Numbered from the stretch's first letter, positions 8,410 to 18,583 are shown. The stretch is 64,000 nt of DNA from Sphingomonas_R arantia (GCF_042682045.1 NZ_JBHUGS010000002.1:620001-684000); one strand, 5' to 3'. The notes: generated by a model from the letters alone, not told the origin. Translations and numbers: made by a program.

Positions 8410-8807
8410 TGACCCCGCCTGATGCCTTGGCCGGGCAACGCATCCTCGTCCTCGAGGACGACTTCTATCTCGCTCGGGAACAGAAGCTGATCCTAGAACA
8501 GGCCGGTGCCGTCGTCATCGGGCCGTTCGGCACCGCGGTGCGGGTCGACGAACTCGCGTCACTTGGTGCCGTCGACAGCGCCATCGTCGACATCAACCTG
8601 GGCCGCGGGCCGACCTTTGAATTTGCGCGCTGGCTGCAGGCCCGCGGCGTACCGTTCGTTTTCGTCACGGGCTATGACGCCGCAACGATCCCGCCCGACC
8701 TGTCGCATATCGACCGCCTGGAAAAACCGATCCGCGCGACGGAACTCGTCCAAGCGTTGCTGCACCTGACGCGACCAGCCGCAGATCGCGAAAACGACGT
8801 GCCGTGA
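8409..8807 (+). CDS. Single-domain response regulator (receiver only)
   Basis: A 132-residue CheY-like receiver with no output domain. Acidic pocket LEDD, phospho-Asp in AIVDINLG, Thr in FVTGYD and Lys in LEKPI are all present, so it should be phosphorylatable. The start codon overlaps the kinase stop (TGATG), which argues for a kinase-receiver pair. With no DNA-binding domain, it may act as a phosphate sink or relay, as seen with HWE kinases in alphaproteobacteria. Confidence 0.92.
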   Translation: MTPPDALAGQRILVLEDDFYLAREQKLILEQAGAVVIGPFGTAVRVDELASLGAVDSAIVDINLGRGPTFEFARWLQARGVPFVFVTGYDAATIPPDLSHIDRLEKPIRATELVQALLHLTRPAADRENDVP

Positions 8808-9045
8808 ACGGCCAAGACAGGCAAAGGACCCACGCGCCTGCACCATCCTTGGCGTGAATCGATCGTCGAGGCGCTATGCGCACCGGCGTGGTGATGATGG
8901 CGATCCGCGGTCGCGTCTTCGAGCTTTCAGATGACCTATCGAACGATCATCTGCGACAGACCACGGAAACGATGTTGCCCGCGAGCCCTGTTCGTCAGCA
9001 GGCCAATCGGCCGAATGCCTGCATGATCAACCCTTTTACGGGTAA

Positions 9046-9138
9046 TGGCGGAGACGGAGGGATTCGAACCCTCGGAACGAGTAAACCCCGCTCGGCGGTT
9101 TAGCAAACCGCTGGTTTCAGCCACTCACCCACGTCTCC
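9046..9138 (-). tRNA. tRNA-Ser (GCT anticodon)
   Basis: On the minus strand a 93-nt class II tRNA can be folded: acceptor GGAGACG pairs with CGTCTCC, the discriminator is G and CCA is encoded. The anticodon loop reads TTGCTAA (GCT), there is a long variable arm typical of serine tRNAs, and the T arm contains GGTTCGAATCC. Confidence 0.95.
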
Positions 9139-9299
9139 GGGTCGGCAAGCGGCGGCTATAGCCAGTGTCCTGCGGCGGATCAACAGGTCGTACGCGAATG
9201 GGCATGATTCATCGAAAATCGCCCGATGTTCATTGCGGGGACAGCCATATTGCGCCTTAGATACCGGCACACAGACCGGATGAACCGGGGGAGCGCGCG

Positions 9300-10124
9300 A
9301 TGACGATGGTGGCCAAGATGATACGGGCGGCGATGCTCGGGCTGGCGGTATTGCCCATGGCCCTGCCGACAGCCGGCATCGCAGCGCAGATCCGCACGGT
9401 CGATCCGTCCGCCGCATCCGTCGCCGGATCGCGCGGCACGCCGCGGACGACGTCGCCTGCCCCGAGCCCCGAGGTCGCCGACTATGGCAGCGAGACGGTG
9501 CCGGCCGCCGACGCGGCGCAGGTCGAGGACACCGTCCCGCTTCGCACGACGACGACCAGCGGCGACACGAGCGGATCCGGCAAACCGCAGGGCCCGGTCG
9601 ACGCTGCGATCGCCGGCGAGGCATCCAAGACCGACCCGACCAGCGTGTACCAGGACGACGATATCCTGGGCGCGGCCGAGGGTGTGTTCGGCCGTGGTGC
9701 GGAGGGCCTCGCCAAGGCGGTCGAGAGCGTGTTGCGCAAGCAGGGCCGCCCGAACGCCTATATCGCCGGGCGGGAAGTCGGCGGCGCGTTCGTCGTCGGG
9801 CTGCGCTACGGATCGGGCACGATGCACCACAAGATCGAGGGCGACCGCCCGGTCTACTGGACCGGCCCGTCGCTTGGCATCGACTTCGGCGGCAGCGGCG
9901 CCAAGACCTTCGTGCTGGTCTACAACCTCTACGACAGCCAGGAACTCTACAAGCGCTTCCCCGCGGTGGAGGGCCAGGCCTATCTCGTCGGCGGATTCAA
10001 CATCAGCTACCTGCGCCGCGGCGACGTGGTGCTAATCCCGATCCGGCTGGGCGTCGGCTGGCGACTGGGCGCGAACGTCGGCTACATGAAGTTCAGCGAG
10101 AAGGCGAAGGTCCTGCCGTTCTGA
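9300..10124 (+). CDS. eipA: EipA-like envelope integrity protein (DUF1134)
   Basis: A 274-residue exported protein: signal peptide (residues 1-28, ending near IAAQ), a low-complexity Thr/Ser/Pro linker (about 35-110), then a conserved C-terminal beta-rich domain (DDILGAAEGVFG, GLRYGSGTMHHK, GPSLGIDFGGSGAK, LVYNLYDSQELYKRFP). This matches DUF1134, whose Brucella and Caulobacter members (EipA) are periplasmic proteins needed for envelope integrity. ATG at 9300 is preceded by GGGGGAG. The gene stands alone between tRNA-Ser and a convergent amidohydrolase gene. The family call is strong; the envelope role is transferred from other genera. Confidence 0.88.
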   Translation: MTMVAKMIRAAMLGLAVLPMALPTAGIAAQIRTVDPSAASVAGSRGTPRTTSPAPSPEVADYGSETVPAADAAQVEDTVPLRTTTTSGDTSGSGKPQGPVDAAIAGEASKTDPTSVYQDDDILGAAEGVFGRGAEGLAKAVESVLRKQGRPNAYIAGREVGGAFVVGLRYGSGTMHHKIEGDRPVYWTGPSLGIDFGGSGAKTFVLVYNLYDSQELYKRFPAVEGQAYLVGGFNISYLRRGDVVLIPIRLGVGWRLGANVGYMKFSEKAKVLPF

Positions 10125-10169
10125 GGCTTGCCGCCCGACGGCGCGGGTCGGCGTAGCGTCCCGTTAATT

Positions 10170-10195
10170 GTCATCCCCGCGTAGGCCGGGATGAC
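10170..10195. repeat. Short hairpin repeat (family D)
   Basis: GTCATCCC and GGGATGAC form an 8-bp perfect stem around a 10-nt loop. The element lies between the convergent eipA and amidohydrolase genes. Related hairpins occur at 13428-13513. It may help terminate transcription from both sides, though there is no T tract. Confidence 0.6.
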
Positions 10196-10257
10196 GATTG
10201 GGCTCGCACCGACCTACCGAGCGACGGCTGCTCGCGCGGTAGGGCGCGGAACAAGGC

Positions 10258-11589
10258 TCACCCCTGCGGGGCGATCGTCCCTTCGAACCGGATCGGCCGG
10301 CCTGTCGCGCGCTCGGCTAGCTGCCCGTCCCACATCACGCGCTCGCCGCGAACGATCGTGCCGACCGGCTTGCCCGTCAGTTCCATGCCCGTATAGGGCG
10401 ACCAGCCGCAGCGCGATGCCAGCCAGTCCTCGGTCACGGTCCAGCGTGCTTGCGTATCGACGATCGAGAAGTCCGCGTCGTAACCGACCGCGATCCGCCC
10501 CTTGCCGACAATGCCGAAGATCCGCTGCGGCCCGGCACTGGTCAGCTCGACCAGCCGCTGCATCGTCAGGCGTCCGGCGGCGACATGGTCCAGCATCAGC
10601 GGCAGCAGGGTCTGCACCCCCGGCATGCCGGACGGCGACTGCGGATAGGGCAGCGCCTTTTCCGCCAGAGTGTGCGGCGCATGGTCGGAACCGAGCACGT
10701 CGACCACGCCCTGCTCCAGCCAGTGCCACAGCCCGTCGCGGTGCGCGCCCGATCGGATCGGCGGGTTCATCTGCGCGAAGGTGCCGAGCCGCGGATAGGC
10801 CTCCTCCCCCGCCAGCGTCAGGTGCTGCGGCGTCGTCTCGCACGTCACCAGATCCTTGTGTGCGCTCAGATATTCCAGTTCCGCCGGCGTCGTGATGTGC
10901 AGCACATGGATCCGCCGCCCGGCCGCACGGGCCAGCGCCACGATCCGCTTCACCGCGATCATCGCGCTCTCGTCGTCGCGCCAGACGGGATGCGACGAGG
11001 GATCGCCGGGCACTCGCTCGTCGAGCCGCGCCTGCATCCGCGCCTCGTCCTCGGCATGGATCGCGACGCGGCGCTTGCCGGACGCCAGCACCGCCGCCAG
11101 CCGCGCATCCTCCGACACCAGCAGGTCGCCGGTCGATGCGCCCATGAAGATCTTGACCCCCGCCGTGCCGGGCATCCGCTCCAGCTCGGCCAGCTCCGCC
11201 GCATTGGCGTTGGTCGCGCCCACGTAGAACGCATGGTCGCACCACATCCGGTCGCGCGCCAGGTCGAGCTTCTGCTGGATCGCGGCGGCGCTGTCGGTGT
11301 TCGGCTTCGTGTTCGGCATCTCGAACACCGCGGTTACGCCGCCCAGCACGGCCGCGCGGCTGCCGCTTTCGAGATCCTCCTTGGCGACGAGGCCTGGCTC
11401 GCGGAAATGGACCTGGCTGTCGATCACGCCGGGCAGGATCGTGAGCCCGGTGCAGTCGATTACCGTGCCCGCGTCGCCATCCACGCCGATCGCCGCAATC
11501 CGGCCGTCCTGCACCGCGACGCTGGTCTCGGCCGGGCCGCCGGGCGTCCAGACCGTGCCGCCGCGCAGGATCATGTCGTAATGGGCCAT
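10258..11589 (-). CDS. Dihydroorotase-like cyclic amidohydrolase with QxH metal motif
   Basis: A 443-residue amidohydrolase of class I dihydroorotase type: FREPG after strand 1, the Lys that is carboxylated in the family (GVKIFMG), metal His residues in AIHAEDE and HVLHIT, and catalytic Asp in LGSDHAPH. The first metal motif, normally DxHxH, reads DSQVHF, so the first His is Gln. I recall this as usual in a sphingomonad/alphaproteobacterial subfamily annotated as dihydroorotase, but its substrate is not known to me. Pyrimidine, hydantoin or another cyclic amide are all possible. No other pyr gene is nearby. It is divergent from the YgfZ-like gene. Confidence 0.82.
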   Translation of the reverse strand: MAHYDMILRGGTVWTPGGPAETSVAVQDGRIAAIGVDGDAGTVIDCTGLTILPGVIDSQVHFREPGLVAKEDLESGSRAAVLGGVTAVFEMPNTKPNTDSAAAIQQKLDLARDRMWCDHAFYVGATNANAAELAELERMPGTAGVKIFMGASTGDLLVSEDARLAAVLASGKRRVAIHAEDEARMQARLDERVPGDPSSHPVWRDDESAMIAVKRIVALARAAGRRIHVLHITTPAELEYLSAHKDLVTCETTPQHLTLAGEEAYPRLGTFAQMNPPIRSGAHRDGLWHWLEQGVVDVLGSDHAPHTLAEKALPYPQSPSGMPGVQTLLPLMLDHVAAGRLTMQRLVELTSAGPQRIFGIVGKGRIAVGYDADFSIVDTQARWTVTEDWLASRCGWSPYTGMELTGKPVGTIVRGERVMWDGQLAERATGRPIRFEGTIAPQG

Positions 11590-11657
11590 GGTGTGGTCTC
11601 CTCGGGCGGTGCGCGATGCGGGTTACAAATGCCGTGCCCGCGCCTTACCTGTTCGGG

Positions 11658-12359
11658 ATGGATCCTACCACCTTGTCCGACCGCGCCGTTATCCGCCTGT
11701 CCGGCACCGATGTCCGCGGGTTCCTCCAGGGGCTGGTCACCGGCGACGTCACGGGGCCGCTACCGGTCTGGGTCGGGCTGCTGACGCCGCAGGGCAAGGC
11801 GCTGTTCGATTTCCTGGTCTGGGCGGACGGCGACGACCTGCTGCTCGATGTCGAAGCGGAACAGGCCGACGCGCTGCTCCGGCGGCTGTCGCTCTACCGC
11901 CTGCGCCGGCCGATCACGATCTTGCGGGACGAAGGGCTGGCCGTGCATTGGGCGCTGGACGGCGATGCGGGTGTGCCCGATCCGCGCTTGGCTGCGCTCG
12001 GCCACCGCTGGATCGCGCCGCCGAGCGCGCCCGCGACAGGCTGGCTGGCGCACCGGCTGTCGCTCGGCGTGATGGAGGGAATCGCGGAACTCGGTAGCGA
12101 CCGGACGCTCTGGCTCGAGGCGAACGCCCGTGAACTGAACGGGGTGAGCTTCGTCAAGGGCTGCTATGTCGGGCAGGAGAACACCGCGCGGATGCACCAC
12201 CGCAGCAAGGTGAACCGGCGACTGCTGGTGGAGCGGCACGACGCGGAGCCGGCGGATGCGCGAGTGTGGTATCCACAGCTTGGTTTGGCTGTGATGCACC
12301 GGCGGATTGAGGGACTGCCGGAGGGTGCGTTGCCCGCGTGGGTTGTCGCGGAAGAGTAA
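11658..12359 (+). CDS. ygfZ: YgfZ/GcvT-like folate-binding protein (Fe-S cluster assembly)
   Basis: A 233-residue protein with the YgfZ/IBA57 signature KGCYVGQE (about residues 172-179) and the GcvT-like N-terminal start RLSGTDVRGFLQGLVTGDV. In E. coli and mitochondria this tetrahydrofolate-binding family supports assembly or repair of certain Fe-S proteins, such as radical-SAM MiaB and aconitase; both are encoded in this window. ATG at 11658 fits family alignment better than the in-frame ATG at 11616. It is slightly short for the family, mainly in the C-terminal barrel. Confidence 0.88.
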   Translation: MDPTTLSDRAVIRLSGTDVRGFLQGLVTGDVTGPLPVWVGLLTPQGKALFDFLVWADGDDLLLDVEAEQADALLRRLSLYRLRRPITILRDEGLAVHWALDGDAGVPDPRLAALGHRWIAPPSAPATGWLAHRLSLGVMEGIAELGSDRTLWLEANARELNGVSFVKGCYVGQENTARMHHRSKVNRRLLVERHDAEPADARVWYPQLGLAVMHRRIEGLPEGALPAWVVAEE

Positions 12360-12430
12360 TTTCGCGTCGCTGTTCGGCATCACCGTTGTTCGAGGCGCAA
12401 GTGGTTTGAGGCGGGCTTCGGTCTAGCCAA

Positions 12431-12560
12431 AGCCCCTCTCCCCAACCCTCTCCCCGGAGGGGAGAAGGAGCCTGCTGCGCCGGTGAAGCGCCCGTTCCGC
12501 CATGACGAACAGAAAGCCCTCTCCCCCTTGGGGAGAGGGTTGGGAGAGGGGGAGTGGCTT
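12431..12560. repeat. Large inverted repeat, family C type
   Basis: The left part AGCCCCTCTCCCCAACCCTC is mirrored about 80 bp later by GAGGGTTGGGAGAGGGGG-type sequence, giving a long stem-loop; the inside contains a second small hairpin. Similar arms occur at 55811-55924 and 57069-57116. It is probably a non-mobile remnant of a MITE/REP-like element and may terminate transcription. Confidence 0.65.
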
Positions 12561-12757
12561 GGCCGAACCGATCCCCGGCGAAACGCCGAGACCATCAACC
12601 TCAGAACACGCCCTCCGTCTGGATCGCATCAGACGGCAAGGACGCGGACGGCTTGCGGCACTTGTCTTAATTAGATCGACTAGTCGGAGGTCGAGCGGCC
12701 GCCCGGAGCCTTGATGAGCACTGCCCGCCAGACGACGCTTTGCTGTTCTAACTGAAA

Positions 12758-12823
12758 CCCCGTTTGGTTCGAGCCTGTCGAGAACCCTGCGCGGAGTTCT
12801 CGACAGGCTCGAACCAAACGGGG
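12758..12823. repeat. Family A palindrome, copy 1
   Basis: The arms (12758-12785 and 12796-12823) are perfect 28-nt inverted copies carrying TTGGTTCGAGCCTGTCGAGA; the loop has 10 nt. The same arms occur at 47797-47858 and 60205-60266, with a decayed copy at 17286-17345. Confidence 0.9.
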
Positions 12824-12904
12824 GAGCGGTCCGATCAATCGTAAGGCGTTAAATGGAAGCTCCGGACTTCAAGGCAGCGGACCCGAAGGCCCACCCCCCT
12901 CAAA

Positions 12905-13009
12905 TCAATCCTTCATCCCGATCGCAGTCCCCAACGGCACAATCTTCTTGTCCGCTTCCTTCTTCGGTTTGCGGACTTCCTTGTTGCTCTTCTTCTGACC
13001 CTTGGCCAT
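12905..13009 (-). CDS. 34-residue lysine-rich small protein
   Basis: A tiny conserved-looking protein starting MAKGQKKSNKEVRKPKKEA and ending GTAIGMKD. About a third of the residues are Lys or Arg. Similar short proteins are widespread in alphaproteobacterial genomes as hypotheticals; I know no function, but the charge suggests binding to nucleic acid or ribosomes. It starts 16 bp after the stop of the 74-residue gene (13026-13250) and is probably co-transcribed with it. Confidence 0.7.
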   Translation of the reverse strand: MAKGQKKSNKEVRKPKKEADKKIVPLGTAIGMKD

Positions 13010-13025
13010 TTCGATGATCCTTAGT

Positions 13026-13250
13026 TCAGCGCTGGCGGAGCGCGCTGGCGGCGGCAGCGCGCTTGGCGGCTTCGACGCGGGCGGGGACGCGCTCGGCGGC
13101 GCGCGCTTCGGCTTCGCCGACATTGGCGACGAGCTTGCGATAGATGCTGTAGGCGCGACGATGGAAGGCGCGGTCGCGCTCACTGGTCGCGGCTTCGGCA
13201 GCGGCCAGGCTCTCGGCGGCTTTCGCGCTATAATCTTCGACGGTGCTCAT
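13026..13250 (-). CDS. 74-residue helical hypothetical protein
   Basis: An Ala/Arg/Glu-rich, probably all-helical small protein (start MSTVEDYSAKAAESLAAAE, end ASALRQR). There is no signal peptide. The longer plus-strand frame over the same bases (13002-13313) is Gly-rich and has no proper start signal, so I prefer this one. It forms a pair with the 34-residue gene downstream. The function is unknown; the heptad-like spacing could allow a coiled coil. Confidence 0.6.
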   Translation of the reverse strand: MSTVEDYSAKAAESLAAAEAATSERDRAFHRRAYSIYRKLVANVGEAEARAAERVPARVEAAKRAAAASALRQR

Positions 13251-13589
13251 GGCGCTGCTCCTGATCCAAGCGGGAGCGCGTACCGTCTCTCAGTCGCCGG
13301 ATGCTTGCTTTGACACTGCGACGATGGCCGGAGCGTAGCGCATGACGGCCCCGCTGGCGAGGGGGCATATGAGACGACTTGCGGGCAAGTTTGTTCCGTC
13401 AGTAAGGTCCGGCCTGCCCCCCCCAGCCGTCATCCCGGCGAAGGCCGGGATCTCGTGCCGGTGAAGGGCGACCGTCAAGCCTAAGCTATATCCCGGCCCC
13501 CGCCGGGATGACGAGGAGCAGCGACACCGCACCCGGCTCGAGGGCGGCGAACGCAAAGCACCCCGCCCCACGCCCGCCGCCGTCAGGAC
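13251..13589. other. Intergenic region with short hairpins
   Basis: A 339-bp spacer upstream of the 74-residue gene and downstream of acnA (both minus strand). It holds family D hairpins at 13428-13513 and no supported gene. A promoter for the small gene pair should lie near 13260-13330. Confidence 0.6.
13428..13513. repeat. Two family D hairpins
   Basis: CATCCCGGCGAAGGCCGGGAT at about 13431-13451 and TATCCCGG...CCGGGATGACG at about 13489-13512 are each short palindromes sharing the core of the 10170-10195 hairpin, and the outer halves are also complementary. This resembles a paired REP/BIME unit just downstream of acnA. Confidence 0.6.
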
Positions 13590-16286
<2,697 letters not shown>

Positions 16287-16527
16287 GCAAGTATCCTTGA
16301 TCTGCGACGTTTGAGGGGGCGCATAGCAAGGGGGGGCCGTTTGGGGAAGGGCGTGGGCCGCACTGCGTCAATGCGTCTTCCTCGCCGCCCGCTCCGCGTA
16401 CCGCCCCCGCGGCGGACAAAAGCGGAACCGATATCGCAACCGATCGCTCAATCGTAGTTCAGCGGCGGTTCAACGCAGAGGTGCGAAGAAGTGCCCATCA
16501 CACAGATAGAAGACGAACGGAGCGGAC

Positions 16528-17157
16528 ATGGGTTTTTCCATAAAGACATTTGCGGCCGGCGCATTGATGGTCGCCTCGCTTGCCCTCGGCGGCTGCGCCT
16601 ATGACGATTATGGCTATGGCGGTATCAACGCCGGCTACGGCGTCGCGGGTGGTTATGGCGGCTATGGCGGCGGATATGGTGGGTTCAACGACGGCTATTA
16701 TGGCGGTCCGGGATACGGCCTTGCCGGCGGCTACGGGTCGGGTTGGTTCAACAACTATTATTATCCGGGCAACGGCTACTACGTCTATGATCGCAGCGGC
16801 CGACGGTCGCGTTGGAACAGCGGTCAGCAGCGTTACTGGCAGCAGCAGCGTCAGGCCTATCGCGGCGACCGTCGCGACGATCGCCAGGACTTCCGCCAGG
16901 AACGGCGCGAGGATCGCCGCGGCCTCCGCAACGGCACCGTGACTCAGGACCAGTTCCGCCAGGATCGTCGCGGCGACCGACAGGACTTCCGTCAAGAGCG
17001 CCGCCAGGACCGCCAGCAGTTCCGACAGAACAATGGCGGCGCCCGCCCATCCCGCGCCGACGGCGGCGCTCGCCCGCCGCGCAACTTCGGCAATGGCGGC
17101 GGCGGTGGTCGCCGCGACGGCATCGTCGGCAACGTGCGGAACCGCGTCGAACGCTAG
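16528..17157 (+). CDS. Gly/Tyr- and Arg/Asp-rich putative lipoprotein
   Basis: A 209-residue protein of low complexity. The signal peptide ends in a lipobox (LALGGC, Cys22), so it should be lipidated. Residues 23-85 are Gly/Tyr repeats; residues about 90-165 alternate RDDRQDFRQERR-like units (at least three copies); the end is Gly/Asn/Arg-rich. The charged repeat resembles the tails of RcnB-like and other periplasmic proteins of sphingomonads, but I cannot name a family. It lies opposite acnA with a 241-bp spacer and is followed by a hairpin at 17171-17193. Confidence 0.75.
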   Translation: MGFSIKTFAAGALMVASLALGGCAYDDYGYGGINAGYGVAGGYGGYGGGYGGFNDGYYGGPGYGLAGGYGSGWFNNYYYPGNGYYVYDRSGRRSRWNSGQQRYWQQQRQAYRGDRRDDRQDFRQERREDRRGLRNGTVTQDQFRQDRRGDRQDFRQERRQDRQQFRQNNGGARPSRADGGARPPRNFGNGGGGGRRDGIVGNVRNRVER

Positions 17158-17170
17158 CGTTGAGAGTGAT

Positions 17171-17193
17171 GGCGGGGAGCGCCCCTCCCCGCC
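17171..17193 (+). terminator. Terminator-like hairpin after the lipoprotein gene
   Basis: GGCGGGGA and TCCCCGCC form a perfect 8-bp stem with a 7-nt loop 13 bp after the stop codon. There is no T tract, so factor-independent termination is only possible. Confidence 0.45.
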
Positions 17194-17285
17194 ACACTAC
17201 TTCGAGGGCAAACGCCGTCATCGCGTTGGCGGGAGCGCGCCAGACATGGTCCCGGCGCACAAACCCAGACCGCATGCGCATAAAT

Positions 17286-17345
17286 CCGTTCGGTTCGAGC
17301 CTGTCTAGAACACTGCGCAAGATCAGCGACAGACCCGAACCAAAC
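17286..17345. repeat. Family A palindrome, decayed copy
   Basis: The left arm matches the family A arm with two differences in 26 bases; the right arm has several changes but keeps CCCGAACCAAAC. The pairing is partly lost, suggesting an old copy no longer kept as a perfect palindrome. Confidence 0.7.
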
Positions 17346-17387
17346 TAGGTCGCGTCATCACCCCAAGATCGTTTCACACGACCCCGC

Positions 17388-17430
17388 CCATCCCGAGCGA
17401 AGTCGAGGGACCCTTCGAGCGCAGTCGAGA
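17388..17430. repeat. Family B repeat unit
   Basis: CCATCCCGAGCGAAGTCGAG followed by GGACCCTTCGAGCGCAGTCGAGA. Related units occur at 47691-47771 (as a full inverted pair) and 60338-60385. The inner part forms a small hairpin through CTTCGAG/CTCGA-type complementarity. Confidence 0.65.
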
Positions 17431-17529
17431 CGCCAACAGCATTGCTGGGCTCAGCATCGTGGACGCGCGACACCACAATCCACTGCCGCACGCTTCGCCA
17501 ATACAACCCAAAGCGGCGTAACTCTCACG

Positions 17530-18420
17530 TTAAGGCCGCACCCGCACCGGCGGCAATGCGTTGCAGATATCCAACCCCGCCGCCGGACGCTCATAAAAGT
17601 CATCCTTCCGGTTCGCCTTCACCCGGATCCAGTCCGCAAACGCCGGCGCCCGGCTGTCCATCACCTGCCAGACCTGCCGTTCACCCGCCGGCAACTCGCT
17701 CATCAACCGCACCCGCACGATGCCCGTGCGCTGCGCCGGATCGGTGTAGAACCCCAGATCCCCCGTCCCGCGCGGCAAGGCGGCCATGGCCTCCATCCCG
17801 GCCAGCACCCGCCCGACCACCGCGATATTGCGATCCAGCTGCCGCGGCGAATGGCCGATCGCGACATACAACTCCGCCCCCGTCCCCGTATCGGGCGCCA
17901 GGTTCCGCCCGACCCCGACCATGCCGTAGCAATGCGGCAGCCACGCCCGCCCGCCATCCTCCGCCACCGCCCAGCCGCCGACATGCCCCACCGCCGCGGC
18001 ATAGCTGTCGCGGTACGGCATCGCCCGGAACGCCAGCCCCGCCGCAGGACGGTCATAGTCGCGCGCCGGTGCCTTGATCCCGGCGGGCAGCGGTTTCGCC
18101 TCGGTCGCATCGCCCCACTGCGTGACATAATTATCCTGCACCCGGTTGATGCTCGTTCCATCCCACCAATGCGCGCGGGCCAGCGCGACGATGTTGGCGA
18201 CATGCGGTCCCGCGAAATCCGGCGACAACGCGATCGTCACCCGCCGCCCGCCGGCCAGCTCCATCACCAGCAACCGATCCGCCGGCACATCGACCCAAGC
18301 GGAGGCCGGCGCGCTTGCTACGACGCTGGAAGGCGTCACGGACTTCGTCGCATCCGCAGCGGCCGGGGCGGCCACAACCGGCGACTGCATCGCCAACGTA
18401 AGGAGCAAAGGCAGGATCAT
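17530..18420 (-). CDS. Exported cyclophilin-type peptidyl-prolyl isomerase, divergent
   Basis: A 296-residue protein with a signal peptide (about residues 1-20) and a cyclophilin domain (about 45-225). The family blocks are recognisable but altered: the usual FHRV...QGGD reads INRVQDNYVTQWGD, so the catalytic Arg is kept while the His before it is Asn. VVGRVLAGMEAM corresponds to the usual FG-V-GM segment. A C-terminal extension of about 60 residues (VWQVMDSRAPAFADWIRVKANR) is typical of the sphingomonad periplasmic form. The likely role is proline isomerisation of exported proteins. It is divergent from tRNA-Ser (GGA). Confidence 0.8.
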   Translation of the reverse strand: MILPLLLTLAMQSPVVAAPAAADATKSVTPSSVVASAPASAWVDVPADRLLVMELAGGRRVTIALSPDFAGPHVANIVALARAHWWDGTSINRVQDNYVTQWGDATEAKPLPAGIKAPARDYDRPAAGLAFRAMPYRDSYAAAVGHVGGWAVAEDGGRAWLPHCYGMVGVGRNLAPDTGTGAELYVAIGHSPRQLDRNIAVVGRVLAGMEAMAALPRGTGDLGFYTDPAQRTGIVRVRLMSELPAGERQVWQVMDSRAPAFADWIRVKANRKDDFYERPAAGLDICNALPPVRVRP

Positions 18421-18492
18421 GTCCGAAGCATGCCATGTCGATGGCGCTTGCGGAAGCGCACATCACCCGATAGGGCGCGCTTTCCAGGACGC

Positions 18493-18583
18493 GGAGCGGT
18501 GGCCGAGTGGTCGATGGCGCACGCCTGGAAAGTGTGTAAGGGTTAATAGCCCTTCGAGGGTTCGAATCCCTCCCGCTCCGCCA
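18493..18583 (+). tRNA. tRNA-Ser (GGA anticodon)
   Basis: A 91-nt class II tRNA: acceptor GGAGCGG pairs with CCGCTCC, the discriminator is G and CCA is encoded. The anticodon loop is CTGGAAA (GGA), the variable arm is long (TAAGGGTTAATAGCCCTT region), and the T arm contains GGTTCGAATCC. The sequence immediately downstream changes in composition, see the orphan gene at 18712-19368. Confidence 0.95.

Larger units (their letters stand above)
12360..12904. other. Intergenic region filled with inverted repeats
   Basis: This 545-bp spacer holds no gene that I can support. It contains a large imperfect inverted repeat (12431-12560) built of CCCCTCTCC-type arms and the first copy of the family A palindrome (12758-12823). 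The remainder is unremarkable. Confidence 0.7.
17158..17529. other. Intergenic region with terminator-like hairpin and degenerate repeats
   Basis: A 372-bp spacer between convergent genes. It holds a GC hairpin (17171-17193), a decayed family A palindrome (17286-17345) and a family B unit (17388-17430). I see no gene. Confidence 0.65.

Noticed and set aside
8876..9103. A 75-residue plus-strand frame before and over tRNA-Ser (GCT)
   Set aside because: Its last third is the antisense of the tRNA gene, and no Shine-Dalgarno or family resemblance supports it.
12431..12823. Possible CRISPR array or insertion sequence in the repeat-rich spacer
   Set aside because: Repeats are inverted pairs, not regularly spaced direct repeats, and no transposase or cas gene is present.
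13002..13313. A Gly-rich plus-strand frame opposite the 74-residue gene
   Set aside because: Gly/Ala-rich composition is typical of the reverse frame of an Ala/Arg/Glu-rich helix, and the minus-strand pair has better spacing.
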